From assembly GCA_937899305.1 (NCBI GenBank), contig CALDJV010001048.1, forward strand, positions 1 through 8,959: 8,959 bases of DNA, written 5' to 3'. The DNA is from an uncultured Cytophagaceae bacterium. Its GTDB lineage: Bacteria > Bacteroidota > Bacteroidia > Cytophagales > Microscillaceae. Position numbers and translations under genes: made by a program. The notes beneath the pieces were generated by a model. It ran no database searches and was not told the origin of the DNA. It worked only from the letters and a program-made list of their open reading frames with translations. Each line of letters begins with the position of its first letter. Position 1 is the stretch's first letter. Below, in pieces: positions 1 through 6,968 of this stretch.

Positions 1-36
1 GGGCACGGAGTTTTTGTTTTTTTGGCTTCATTATTT

Positions 37-166
37 AGTTGGTAGTTTTATTTAGGCCACAGTCGACAGTCCATAGTCCATAGTCTTTTTAGTTAGGAGT
101 TGGTAGTTTTTTGCTTTTGAGTCCATAGATTCTTTAGTCCATAGTCGATGGTCAATAGTCCATAGT
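37..166. repeat. Heptamer repeat clusters (AGTCCAT-like) with a 13-bp direct repeat
   Basis: Two clusters of 7-bp units close to AGTCCAT are visible. At 61-85 the units are AGTCGAC, AGTCCAT, AGTCCAT and a partial AGTC. At 136-166 they are AGTCCAT, AGTCGAT, GGTCAAT, AGTCCAT and a partial AGT. A lone AGTCCATAG lies at 120-128. The 13-mer AGTTGGTAGTTTT occurs at 37-49 and again at 98-110. No open reading frame is supported here. Low-complexity heptamers of this kind are found between genes in Bacteroidota genomes; their role is unknown to me. Confidence 0.75.
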
Positions 167-167
167 A

Positions 168-228
168 GCGCAAAGCGGTACAAATAAATCAATCATCAAA
201 AACTAATAATTAGTATAACGCTTTGCGC
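168..228. repeat. 10-bp inverted repeat GCGCAAAGCG, 41-bp spacer
   Basis: GCGCAAAGCG at 168-177 is the exact reverse complement of CGCTTTGCGC at 219-228. The spacer is A/T-rich. The arms could form a cruciform or a loose hairpin, or be the ends of a small degenerate element. There is no flanking duplication and no T-tract, so I do not call it a terminator or a transposon. Confidence 0.6.
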
Positions 229-231
229 AAC

Positions 232-309
232 CATTTAACAATAAGCGAAGCGGAACAATTTAACAATAAAACCATTTAACAATGAGCGCAGCGGAGCAAT
301 GTAACAATA
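232..309. repeat. Two tandem copies of a 37-bp repeat
   Basis: Copies at 232-268 and 273-309 match at 33 of 37 positions, with a 41-bp period. Each begins CATTTAACAAT, has a central AGCG-N-AGCGGA core and ends TAACAATA. The core resembles the AGCGCAAAGCGG segment at 167-178, which suggests related repeat families. There are only two copies and a 4-bp spacer, so this is not a CRISPR array. No gene is present between base 1 and the response regulator stop. Confidence 0.75.
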
Positions 310-360
310 GAAAAATACAATAATTAAACTATCACATTTGCAAAAACAAGCCATCGAAAA

Positions 361-1023
361 TCACTCGTTCAACAAATTATGCTCTATCGCGTGCCTAATC
401 AGCCCCTTGGTTCCCTTCACCCCCAATTTCTCAATCAGATTTCGGCGATGGGTTTCTACTGTAGTACCTGCAATGAATAGCTTCTCAGAAATCTCCCGAC
501 TGCTGTTTCCTTCTACAATCAGGAACAATACCTCCTTTTCTCGTGTGGTGAGTTTGGGGGTAAAACTTCCCTTCTTTTTCTTTCGTAAGCCCTCAATCAA
601 AGTATCGGTTACCGATTGGGTAAAGTATTCTTCTCCCCGATGTACTGCGCGAATGGCCTCAGTGAGTTCATTGCCGCCTTTGTTTTTTAAGATATATCCC
701 GAAGCACCCGATTTGATGATTTCTTTGATGAATCGCTCATTGTTGTACATTGTCAAAATCAACACTTTGATATCGGGGTACTTGGCCTTGATTTCTTTAG
801 TGGCTTTCAAGCCATCAATCACGGGCATTTCTATATCCAGCACTGCCACATCTATTTGGTGCGTTTCCAGAATTTTGAGGGCATGATGTCCATTGTAGGC
901 CACTTCTACTACCTCTAAATCATCAGTTGCTTTAATAAGCGCCGTCAAACCATCCAATACTACGTGGTGATCGTCGGCCAACATAATTTTTATTTTGCGT
1001 GTGTTATCTTCCATTGTTTGCAT
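361..1023 (-). CDS. NarL/FixJ-family (LuxR-type HTH) two-component response regulator
   Basis: This 220-residue protein has the usual size and layout of the NarL/FixJ family. The N-terminal receiver domain (about 11-128) has the acidic pair D17/D18, the phospho-acceptor D63 in VLDIEMP, T91 in the LTMY strand and the conserved K113 in ILKNKGG. The C-terminal LuxR-type DNA-binding domain (about 155-217) contains LTTREKEVLFLI and the recognition-helix region GTTVETHRRNLIEKLGV. The family acts in the cytoplasm as a phosphorylation-controlled transcription factor. The start at M1 fits; M4 (base 1014) is an alternative. It lies 80 bp downstream of the histidine kinase on the same strand with no promoter evident between them, so it is probably the kinase's partner and co-transcribed. 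Its target genes cannot be inferred. I see no hairpin terminator just after its stop. Confidence 0.95.
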   Translation of the reverse strand: MQTMEDNTRKIKIMLADDHHVVLDGLTALIKATDDLEVVEVAYNGHHALKILETHQIDVAVLDIEMPVIDGLKATKEIKAKYPDIKVLILTMYNNERFIKEIIKSGASGYILKNKGGNELTEAIRAVHRGEEYFTQSVTDTLIEGLRKKKKGSFTPKLTTREKEVLFLIVEGNSSREISEKLFIAGTTVETHRRNLIEKLGVKGTKGLIRHAIEHNLLNE

Positions 1024-1103
1024 ATTTGTTTGGTGGATGTGAGTACGTCATTTATCATACTGCTAGACATTTTGACTAAAGCTAAAGTAAGCAGTGTTTT
1101 CAT

Positions 1104-3206
1104 TTATATGGGTAAGTCGATCATAATGGTCGTTCCTTTTCCCTCAGTCGAATCTATTTTACATTCTCCATACAAACCTTTTACCCTCGATTCTATCCCA
1201 CGTAGTCCCATTCCGCTTTTTTCTTCCTCCAGTTTTTGTATGTTGAATCCCCTGCCATCGTCATAGGCACTGATGTGCAGATTTTCTTCAGTCCACAATA
1301 GTTGGATTTCTAATCGACGGGCTTGGGCATGTTTGAGCACATTGCTGACCATTTCCTGCACAATCCGGTAAATTTGTGTTTCGTAGTTGGCAGGTAGCCG
1401 TTGATTATCAAAGCCATTGTCAATCAAATCTATTTGTAAGGAGTTGGTTTGTTCCAGGTTGTCTTTTAAATCCGAAAGGGCCGAAAGGAGACCAAATTTC
1501 CGGAGCAAACTAGACGAGATGTCATGGGCTACTTTACGCACCTCTTCGCAAGCATTGTCTAGCAGTTGGGTTGCTTTTTGGTATTGGGGTGCCTCTTGTA
1601 CTTGGGCAGTTTCGGGGGTCTCTTTCAATGCCCCAAAATGAAGCTGCACCATAGACAACATACTGCCCAAGCGGTCGTGTAAATCCTGAGCGATGCGGTC
1701 TCGTTCTTGTTCCTGACCTTCGAGCATTTTGCTCAACGCAATGAACTCTTGTTCGTCTAGCAACTCATCTATTTTGTCTTGCCGTTTCCGAACATTTTGG
1801 CGGGCTTGGTAATTTCTCACGATGGCGATCACCGCAATGAATAGCAAAAACAAACTCGCGCCTAAGAAATAATTGAAGAGTTGTCGACGACGGGAAACCT
1901 CTTGAACTCGAGCAAGTTCTTTTTGCTGAATAGTTTGGTTTTTTTTTAAGATTTCACTCTTTTGCTTCTGTTTCTGGTAAGCATCCTTCAGGTCCATTGC
2001 CTGTCGAAAACTGGCTTCCAAGCTATCCTTAGCTCCATTAAACTGTTGGTAGTATTCAAACGCCTTTCGGTAATTGCCCAGACGACTGTAAGCAAGGCTA
2101 ATATTTCTGAAAGCTTTTTTTTGAATGTATTTTTCTGATAATTTCTCCGAAAACAACAGCGCTTTAGTAAGCGGGGCGATGGCCTCCTGGTATTGCCCCA
2201 ACCCACAATGGAGCATCCCAAGATTGTTATAAGCCAAGACCAATGCCAAGGTGTCTTTTTTTTGGGCGGCCAGCTCAAGGCTTTGGTCCAACCACTTTCG
2301 GGCTTTGGCAAATTTAGCTTGCTCGATGTATACCTGAGCCAAGTTATTGTAAGTAATCTGGATGTTCTGATCAGTTTTTAATTTCTTCTTATAGTTGAGG
2401 CTTTGCTGATAATACTCAACGGCTTTGGCGTCATCTCCCAGATTGTAAAGAATAAGCCCTAGTTCATGATAGGTTTTTGCCAAAAAAAGCTGGTTATTTT
2501 CCTTTTGGAACACCTCAAGCGCCTTCATCAAATACTCATAAGCGGTATTGAAATGATTGGTTTTTTGATAAAGCGTACCCAATCCCAAGTATGATACGCC
2601 AATTTGCCCAGTTGTTTTATTCTTGTACAAGTCAATGGCCTCCAGGTGGTATTGAATGGCTTTTTGATAATCACCTAAATCTTTATAGCAAGTCCCTAAA
2701 TTTGTTTTTTTGGTAGCCGTTTTTGAGCGTTGATTGATACTTTCGTGATGGGCAATGCTTTCATTGAAATAAGCGATGGCTTTCTTATACTTTTTATCCA
2801 GCATGTATACAATGCCTATTTCGTTTTTGGCACGAGCCATGCCATATACATGATTGATTTTTTCTTCTATTTTGAGCGATTTTTGGCAATAATACAGCGC
2901 TGAATCATACTTGGCTTGGTTGTGATAAATCAACCCCAAACGAACGTATGCCACCGCCAGCCCTTTCTGATAACCTATTTTTTGGGCCAACTGAAGCGCT
3001 TCCTGGGCATAATGCTTAGCCTGGATAAAATCTTTGTTTCGGTAATGCCAGATTAAATCATCTAAAGCTAAAAATCGGCTGGTGTCTGGTGCAGATTGCT
3101 CAGCAAGCTTTCTTTTTAATTCTTGCGCGCGTTGATCAGATTGGGCATAAGCAATGTTTACCCAAAAGAGTAAATAAATGGCAAAGCTTTTCAAAAGGAT
3201 TTTCAT
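1104..3206 (-). CDS. TPR-containing sensor histidine kinase (HisKA_3/HATPase_c, NarX/DesK-type)
   Basis: Residues are numbered from the upstream ATG at 3248 (714 aa). I prefer the second ATG at 3206 (M15), because a compact signal peptide then follows (MKILLKSF, a hydrophobic core, AYAQ). Residues about 58-410 are a degenerate TPR followed by eight TPR units at a strict 40-residue period, beginning near 98, 138, 178, 218, 258, 298, 338 and 378. A coiled coil (about 411-455) and a membrane helix (about 457-477) come next, then a second helical linker. The DHp motif ERDRIAQDLHDRLG places the phospho-accepting histidine at H524. The ATPase domain has an N-box (Q631-H640, N636), a G1 box DDGRG (663-667) and GMGL (679-682). 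The catalytic set is complete, so an active kinase is expected. The TPR array should be periplasmic, sensing a protein or peptide partner (inference). The ligand is unknown. Confidence 0.93.
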   Translation of the reverse strand: MKILLKSFAIYLLFWVNIAYAQSDQRAQELKRKLAEQSAPDTSRFLALDDLIWHYRNKDFIQAKHYAQEALQLAQKIGYQKGLAVAYVRLGLIYHNQAKYDSALYYCQKSLKIEEKINHVYGMARAKNEIGIVYMLDKKYKKAIAYFNESIAHHESINQRSKTATKKTNLGTCYKDLGDYQKAIQYHLEAIDLYKNKTTGQIGVSYLGLGTLYQKTNHFNTAYEYLMKALEVFQKENNQLFLAKTYHELGLILYNLGDDAKAVEYYQQSLNYKKKLKTDQNIQITYNNLAQVYIEQAKFAKARKWLDQSLELAAQKKDTLALVLAYNNLGMLHCGLGQYQEAIAPLTKALLFSEKLSEKYIQKKAFRNISLAYSRLGNYRKAFEYYQQFNGAKDSLEASFRQAMDLKDAYQKQKQKSEILKKNQTIQQKELARVQEVSRRRQLFNYFLGASLFLLFIAVIAIVRNYQARQNVRKRQDKIDELLDEQEFIALSKMLEGQEQERDRIAQDLHDRLGSMLSMVQLHFGALKETPETAQVQEAPQYQKATQLLDNACEEVRKVAHDISSSLLRKFGLLSALSDLKDNLEQTNSLQIDLIDNGFDNQRLPANYETQIYRIVQEMVSNVLKHAQARRLEIQLLWTEENLHISAYDDGRGFNIQKLEEEKSGMGLRGIESRVKGLYGECKIDSTEGKGTTIMIDLPI

Positions 3207-3314
3207 AAGGGAATATTTTTTATAAATCAGGAGGAAATGTTTGATCATTAATTAAATATTTTTTCGTAAAAAAACAAATCACAATACTGGTTTCAATCAT
3301 AATGACATGAGTTA

Positions 3315-3354
3315 CAAGCCCAGATACGCCGTGAACTGGGTGAATCTGGGCTTG
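3315..3354 (-). terminator. 11-bp perfect hairpin downstream of the 60-codon gene
   Basis: CAAGCCCAGAT (3315-3325) pairs exactly with ATCTGGGCTTG (3344-3354) around an 18-nt loop. CTGGG at 3336-3340 in the loop could compete for CCCAG at 3319-3323, allowing an alternative fold. It begins 11 bp after the stop of the small minus-strand gene and precedes the kinase leader. No T-tract follows on either strand, so termination is an inference from position. An attenuator or an mRNA-end stabiliser is equally possible. Confidence 0.5.
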
Positions 3355-3365
3355 ATGTTTAATCA

Positions 3366-3548
3366 CTACTGGCCATTTTGCTCATCTTCACGATCTGGCG
3401 TAGTTTGTTCGTCTTCACGATTTGGCGCAGGACGATCACTCGCCCCTCCATTATCGTTACCACCGCCAGTTTCTCCTCCACCATAGTTGTAACATACTTC
3501 CTGGGTCAAAAAGCCAGGTTGGAATAATAAAATATCAGTATTTCTCAT
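3366..3548 (-). CDS. Small hypothetical protein, Gly-rich with acidic tandem repeat
   Basis: I do not recognise this 60-residue product. Residues 1-22 are mixed hydrophobic, with a single cysteine (C19). Residues 23-35 are glycine-rich (GGGETGGGNDNGG). The tail 40-57 consists of two adjacent 9-residue units, PAPNREDEQ and TTPDREDEQ, making it strongly acidic and probably disordered. There is no signal peptide or membrane helix. Support for a real gene is a candidate promoter at a suitable distance upstream, an A/T-rich leader with no competing gene, and a strong hairpin after the stop. LTQEV-x4-GG at 14-24 loosely recalls double-glycine leader peptides of secreted or modified peptides, but the spacing differs and no maturase or exporter is in the window. 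It could also be a spurious frame, or a fast-evolving small protein. Confidence 0.5.
   Translation of the reverse strand: MRNTDILLFQPGFLTQEVCYNYGGGETGGGNDNGGASDRPAPNREDEQTTPDREDEQNGQ
3378..3431. repeat. Two adjacent 27-bp tandem units inside the small gene
   Basis: Units at 3378-3404 and 3405-3431 abut exactly and share the core TCTTCACGAT-Y-TGGCG. The 27-bp length keeps the reading frame and yields the 9-residue protein repeat ending REDEQ. The product changes only at a few positions per unit, consistent with a recent in-frame duplication. Confidence 0.75.
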
Positions 3549-3587
3549 TTGAATAATTGGGTTATGTGAATGAATGATTTATTGGTT

Positions 3588-3617
3588 CAAAATTCGGAGT
3601 TTTGTTGCTCACACAAA
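3588..3617 (-). promoter_or_regulatory. Candidate Bacteroidota-type promoter of the small gene
   Basis: On the minus strand TTTG (plus 3614-3617) is followed after 18 bp by GAATTTTG (plus 3588-3595). The known Bacteroidota consensus is TTG/TTTG, about 17-23 bp, then TAnnTTTG. The only mismatch is the first T of the -7 element. Transcription would begin near 3581, giving a leader of about 33 nt before the ATG at 3548. Confidence 0.45.
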
Positions 3618-3865
3618 TCAACAGAAATAATGATTTTTTTACCTCCTCAGAAGTGATGATTTTATTTTCCTCATTAGCGAGGGCCCTACAAATGGCCAAT
3701 TTTGATGATTTATTTTGCCTGAATTGGCCCTACCTTGCAACCATCATCCTTTTCAAATAAGTATCAAATGTTTTATCACCAGTGTATGCCACCACATCCT
3801 TCTTCTGGCTTTTTTGTGGTGGTTTATGCTGGTTTTTACTTAGGCATGCCCTACTCTGGCTCAAG

Positions 3866-3904
3866 CGTCCGCTTGTGCCTCTTGTACCTGATCACAAGCG
3901 GACG
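3866..3904. repeat. 12-bp perfect inverted repeat, hairpin with 15-nt loop
   Basis: CGTCCGCTTGTG (3866-3877) is the exact reverse complement of CACAAGCGGACG (3893-3904). The right arm is part of the direct repeat described in the next entry. No T-tract follows, and the nearest genes are hundreds of bases away, so a REP-like role is more likely than a terminator. Confidence 0.7.
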
Positions 3905-4042
3905 TTCACGCTAGAAAGAAAATTTTGAATATCGATCAACGAACTCCGAATAACGAAGAACAGCCCCCCTATATATATCATAAATATACGATTAAACCCT
4001 TTGTACCTGATCACAAGCGGACGCTTTCGCTAGAAAGGAAAA
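3882..4042. repeat. Direct repeat, about 41 bp, two copies 119 bp apart
   Basis: Copies lie at 3882-3922 and 4001-4042. The first 23 bases, beginning TTGTACCTGATCACAAGCGG, are identical. The remainder differs by a few substitutions and one indel around CGCTAGAAAG. An inverted partial copy of the CAAGCGGACG core lies at 3866-3877. This pattern suggests a dispersed intergenic repeat family rather than a local gene feature. No terminal inverted repeats or target duplication were found around the pair. Confidence 0.7.
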
Positions 4043-4082
4043 CATAGTAGTTTTTTAAACACTTTGAGGAAACACAACATGA

Positions 4083-4120
4083 AAAAATGGCTACCTAGCA
4101 AATGCCAAGTAGCCATTTTT
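4083..4120 (-). terminator. Intrinsic terminator of acnB
   Basis: AAAAATGGCTAC (4083-4094) and GTAGCCATTTTT (4109-4120) form a 12-bp perfect stem with a 14-nt loop. Read on the minus strand the stem ends in a run of six T, the classical rho-independent layout, 43 bp after the acnB stop. The symmetrical A/T ends could let it work in both directions. Confidence 0.85.
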
Positions 4121-4163
4121 AATTTATCAACGTATTTGAAAACGTTACAATATTGATTTCATA

Positions 4164-6968
4164 CTAGTAAGAAATCTGATGACCAGGAGTTGGTTTGGTG
4201 GTCATTTTCTTAAGCGGAGGAGCAAACTGAGTCAGCTTGATGCCTTTCACTGCCGCCTTGTATTCCTCAATGGTAGGTGTTCTACCCAAGATGGCCGAAA
4301 GCACTACCACCGGGGTAGAAGCCAGCAAAGATTCTCCTTTCTTACGATCCGAATCTTTTACTACCCGCCCTTGAAACAAGCGCGTAGAAGTAGCCATTAC
4401 AGTATCTCCTTTTTCGGCCTTTTCTTGGTTACCCATACAAAGGTTGCAACCAGGTCTCTCTAAATACAAAATATTATCGTATTCAGTACGGGCAACATTT
4501 TTGGGCGCAGCATCGTCAAACTCAAAGCCAGAATACTTCTGTAGCATTTCCCAGTCTCCTTCTTCCTTGAGTTCATCAATGATGTTGTAAGTGGGAGCCG
4601 TTACTACCAAAGGAGCCTTAAACTCTACCTTTCCCTGCTGTTCTTCCAGGTTTTTGAGCATTTTAGACACAATCTTGATGTCTCCTTTGTGTACCATACA
4701 AGAACCCACAAAACCAAGATCTACGTGCTTGTCGCCTTCATAATGAGACAGTTCTCGGATAGTATCGTGGGTATAACGTTTCGATACGTCCTCGTTGTTT
4801 ACATCCGGGTCAGCAATCATTGGCTCATCAATGATGTCCAAATCTACCACAAACTCTGCGTAGTATTGGGCATTTTCATCGGGGGTAAGTGGAGGTTTTT
4901 CACCTGATCTCACCTCAGCGATTCTTTTGTTTGCTTTGTCAATCAAGCCTTGCAACACTTGTTTTTCATTGTCCATTCCCTTGTCAATCATAATCTGGAT
5001 TCGGCCTTTGGCAATCTCCAGTGATTCAATGAGCGTGTCATCCTCAGAAATACAAATAGAAGCCTTGGCTTTCATTTCGGCGGTCCAGTCAGTGAAAGTA
5101 AAAGCTTGGTCAGAAGGCAATGTTCCGATGTGAACTTCGATGATTCTACCTTGGAATACATTTTCTCCCTTGAACTTTTTCAGCATTTGAGACTGAGTAG
5201 CGTGTACCACATCTCTAAAGTCCATGTGGTCTTTCATAGTACCCTTGAAAGTTACCTTTACCGACTCAGGAATAGGCATAGATGCTTCTCCAGTAGCCAA
5301 AGCAAGGGCCACAGTACCCGAATCCGCCCCAAAGGCAACTCCTTTTGACATACGGGTGTGCGAATCTCCACCAATGATGATGGCCCAGTCGTCTATGGTG
5401 ATGTCATTGAGCACTTTATGAATTACGTCGGTCAATGGATGGTACTCATGTTTGGGGTCACGCCCGGTAATCAAACCAAAGTCGTTCATAAACTTCATCA
5501 ACCTTGGAATATTTTCCTGAGACTTTAAGTCCCAAACCGAAGCCGTATGACAACCCGATTGGTACCCGCCATCTACTATGGGTGAAATCACCGTTGCGGC
5601 CATCATCTCCAATTCCTGAGAAGTCATCAACCCCGTGGTATCCTGAGAACCAACAATGTTTACTTCTGCCCTTACGTAAGAGCCCGCGTGCAATACTGCA
5701 CCTGAAGTACCTACGGCGTTTTTATTAAAGATTTTTTCTACCGCAGTCAATCCTTGCCCTTCGTGAGAAATTTCTTTGGATGGCGCAAATACCGGAGGAA
5801 TCTCTATGCCCAAAGTTTTTGCCGCAAATGCCTGAAGCTTTTTACCAAATACAATGGCATACGAACCACTTGCCTTCATGAATTCCATCTTCTGGGGCGT
5901 AAACGCAGAAGAAATATCCATGAGTTCCTGGTCACCATTGTACAATTTCTTGGTTTTGGTATTGATGGTAAGCACCGTACCAGTATCTATCGAATAGGCT
6001 TGCTCTAAAATAGGCTCTCCCTCCTCGTCTACTACCAACTCACCATTTTCATCGTATTTCTTCACCCAGTTTTTAAGGTCTAGTCCAATACCGCCCGTTA
6101 CGCCTACTGTAGTAAGAAAAATTGGTGAAATTCCGTTGGTTCCAGCTACTACTGGCGCAATATTGATAAAAGGAACATATTTACTGGCCTGCTTTCCAAT
6201 CCACAATGCCACGTTGTTTACCCCTGACATTCTCGAGGAACCTACCCCCATGGTGCCCTTCTCGGCGATCAACATCACCCTTTTATCAGGATGCTGCTCC
6301 TGGAGCTCCAATAAGGCTTTTTGCTGTTCCTTGTTATGCTCAAACATAGACTGTCCATGCAACTCTCGGTCTGATCGGGAGTGGGCGTCACTTCCTGGCG
6401 AAAGCAAATCAGTAGAGATATCCCCTACTCCAGCAACAAAAGTCACTATTTTGATTTCTTCATCTATATCAGGAAGTTTTGTAAAAAACTCGGCCTGGGC
6501 ATAACTTTCAATAATGTCTTTAGCTATTTGACTCCCCTTCTTGAAGGCCTCCTCCAGTCGCTCCATGTCTGCTTCGTAAAGAAACACCTGCGTTTTCAGG
6601 ACTTTAGCCGCTTCGCTTGCAATGGCAGCGTCTTCGCCCAAGGCCAAATCCAACAATACTTTGATTGAAGGACCTCCCTTCATATGTGATAATTGCTCAA
6701 AGGCAAAAGCAGGTGATATTTCTTCTACAACCGCTTCACCCAAGATGATTTCCTTTAAAAACGTTGCTTTGACACCAGCAGCACTCGTGGTACCTGGCAA
6801 CACATTATAAATAAAGAAATGCAGAGAGTCTTCCCGATGCGCATTACCCAAATCTTTGATTTGCGCAATGACCTCACTCAATAGCTCGGCTCCGTCAATG
6901 GGTTTAGGATGTAAACCTTGGCCTTTTCTCTCTTCAATTTCTTTTAAATATGCATTATATCTACCCAT
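4164..6968 (-). CDS. acnB: Aconitate hydratase B (bifunctional aconitase/2-methylisocitrate dehydratase family)
   Basis: This 934-residue enzyme interconverts citrate and isocitrate via cis-aconitate in the TCA cycle, in the cytoplasm; the family may also dehydrate 2-methylisocitrate. AcnB layout is visible. An N-terminal HEAT-like helical domain (about 1-160, with GLHPKPID near the start) is followed by the swivel-like domain (about 170-400, with LSPGSDAHSRSD at 189-200 and GVGSSR at 241-246). The catalytic domains then carry SQDTTG (441-446), SGCHTA (471-476) and GGDSHTR (533-539). The three Fe-S ligands fit C757 (GFVGSC), C841 and C844 (ERPGCNLCMGNQ), and STR follows at 861-863. It is roughly 70 residues longer than E. 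coli AcnB, with extra residues around 480-530 and 650-700 plus a basic C-terminal tail. No truncation is seen. It is monocistronic, with its own terminator; a weak TGGTTTTG promoter-like element lies 38 bp upstream of the ATG (plus 7006-7013). Confidence 0.97.
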   Translation of the reverse strand: MGRYNAYLKEIEERKGQGLHPKPIDGAELLSEVIAQIKDLGNAHREDSLHFFIYNVLPGTTSAAGVKATFLKEIILGEAVVEEISPAFAFEQLSHMKGGPSIKVLLDLALGEDAAIASEAAKVLKTQVFLYEADMERLEEAFKKGSQIAKDIIESYAQAEFFTKLPDIDEEIKIVTFVAGVGDISTDLLSPGSDAHSRSDRELHGQSMFEHNKEQQKALLELQEQHPDKRVMLIAEKGTMGVGSSRMSGVNNVALWIGKQASKYVPFINIAPVVAGTNGISPIFLTTVGVTGGIGLDLKNWVKKYDENGELVVDEEGEPILEQAYSIDTGTVLTINTKTKKLYNGDQELMDISSAFTPQKMEFMKASGSYAIVFGKKLQAFAAKTLGIEIPPVFAPSKEISHEGQGLTAVEKIFNKNAVGTSGAVLHAGSYVRAEVNIVGSQDTTGLMTSQELEMMAATVISPIVDGGYQSGCHTASVWDLKSQENIPRLMKFMNDFGLITGRDPKHEYHPLTDVIHKVLNDITIDDWAIIIGGDSHTRMSKGVAFGADSGTVALALATGEASMPIPESVKVTFKGTMKDHMDFRDVVHATQSQMLKKFKGENVFQGRIIEVHIGTLPSDQAFTFTDWTAEMKAKASICISEDDTLIESLEIAKGRIQIMIDKGMDNEKQVLQGLIDKANKRIAEVRSGEKPPLTPDENAQYYAEFVVDLDIIDEPMIADPDVNNEDVSKRYTHDTIRELSHYEGDKHVDLGFVGSCMVHKGDIKIVSKMLKNLEEQQGKVEFKAPLVVTAPTYNIIDELKEEGDWEMLQKYSGFEFDDAAPKNVARTEYDNILYLERPGCNLCMGNQEKAEKGDTVMATSTRLFQGRVVKDSDRKKGESLLASTPVVVLSAILGRTPTIEEYKAAVKGIKLTQFAPPLKKMTTKPTPGHQISY

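Larger units (their letters stand above)
3549..4163. other. Gene-free, repeat- and hairpin-rich intergenic region
   Basis: No convincing gene lies between the small gene and acnB. Besides the promoter, direct repeat and terminator listed separately, three hairpins are visible. GGCCAATT (3694-3701) pairs with AATTGGCC (3722-3729), and GGCCCTAC is also directly repeated at 3682-3689 and 3726-3733. CCACCACA (3789-3796) pairs with TGTGGTGG (3815-3822). The third, 3866-3904, is listed on its own. The longest small plus-strand frame noticed (34 codons, 3656-3760) has no supporting feature. Confidence 0.6.

Noticed and set aside
168..228. Inverted repeat considered as transposon ends
   Set aside because: No direct duplication flanks the arms, and the 41-bp interior has no other element features.
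232..309. Two 37-bp repeats considered as a CRISPR remnant
   Set aside because: Only two copies with a 4-bp gap, no spacer-sized unique sequence and no cas gene; the units fit a tandem intergenic repeat.
338..886. 182-codon plus-strand frame opposite the response regulator
   Set aside because: It is antisense to a gene with clear receiver and HTH motifs, and its translation shows no recognisable domain.
964..1266. 100-codon plus-strand frame spanning the regulator-kinase junction
   Set aside because: It overlaps the antisense of both genes and has no motif or leader supporting expression.
3656..3760. 34-codon plus-strand frame in the intergenic region
   Set aside because: It runs through an inverted repeat, has no promoter-like element or terminator, and no recognisable product.
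4179..6810. Several 60-120 codon plus-strand frames opposite acnB
   Set aside because: All are antisense to a well-supported aconitase and show no domain of their own.
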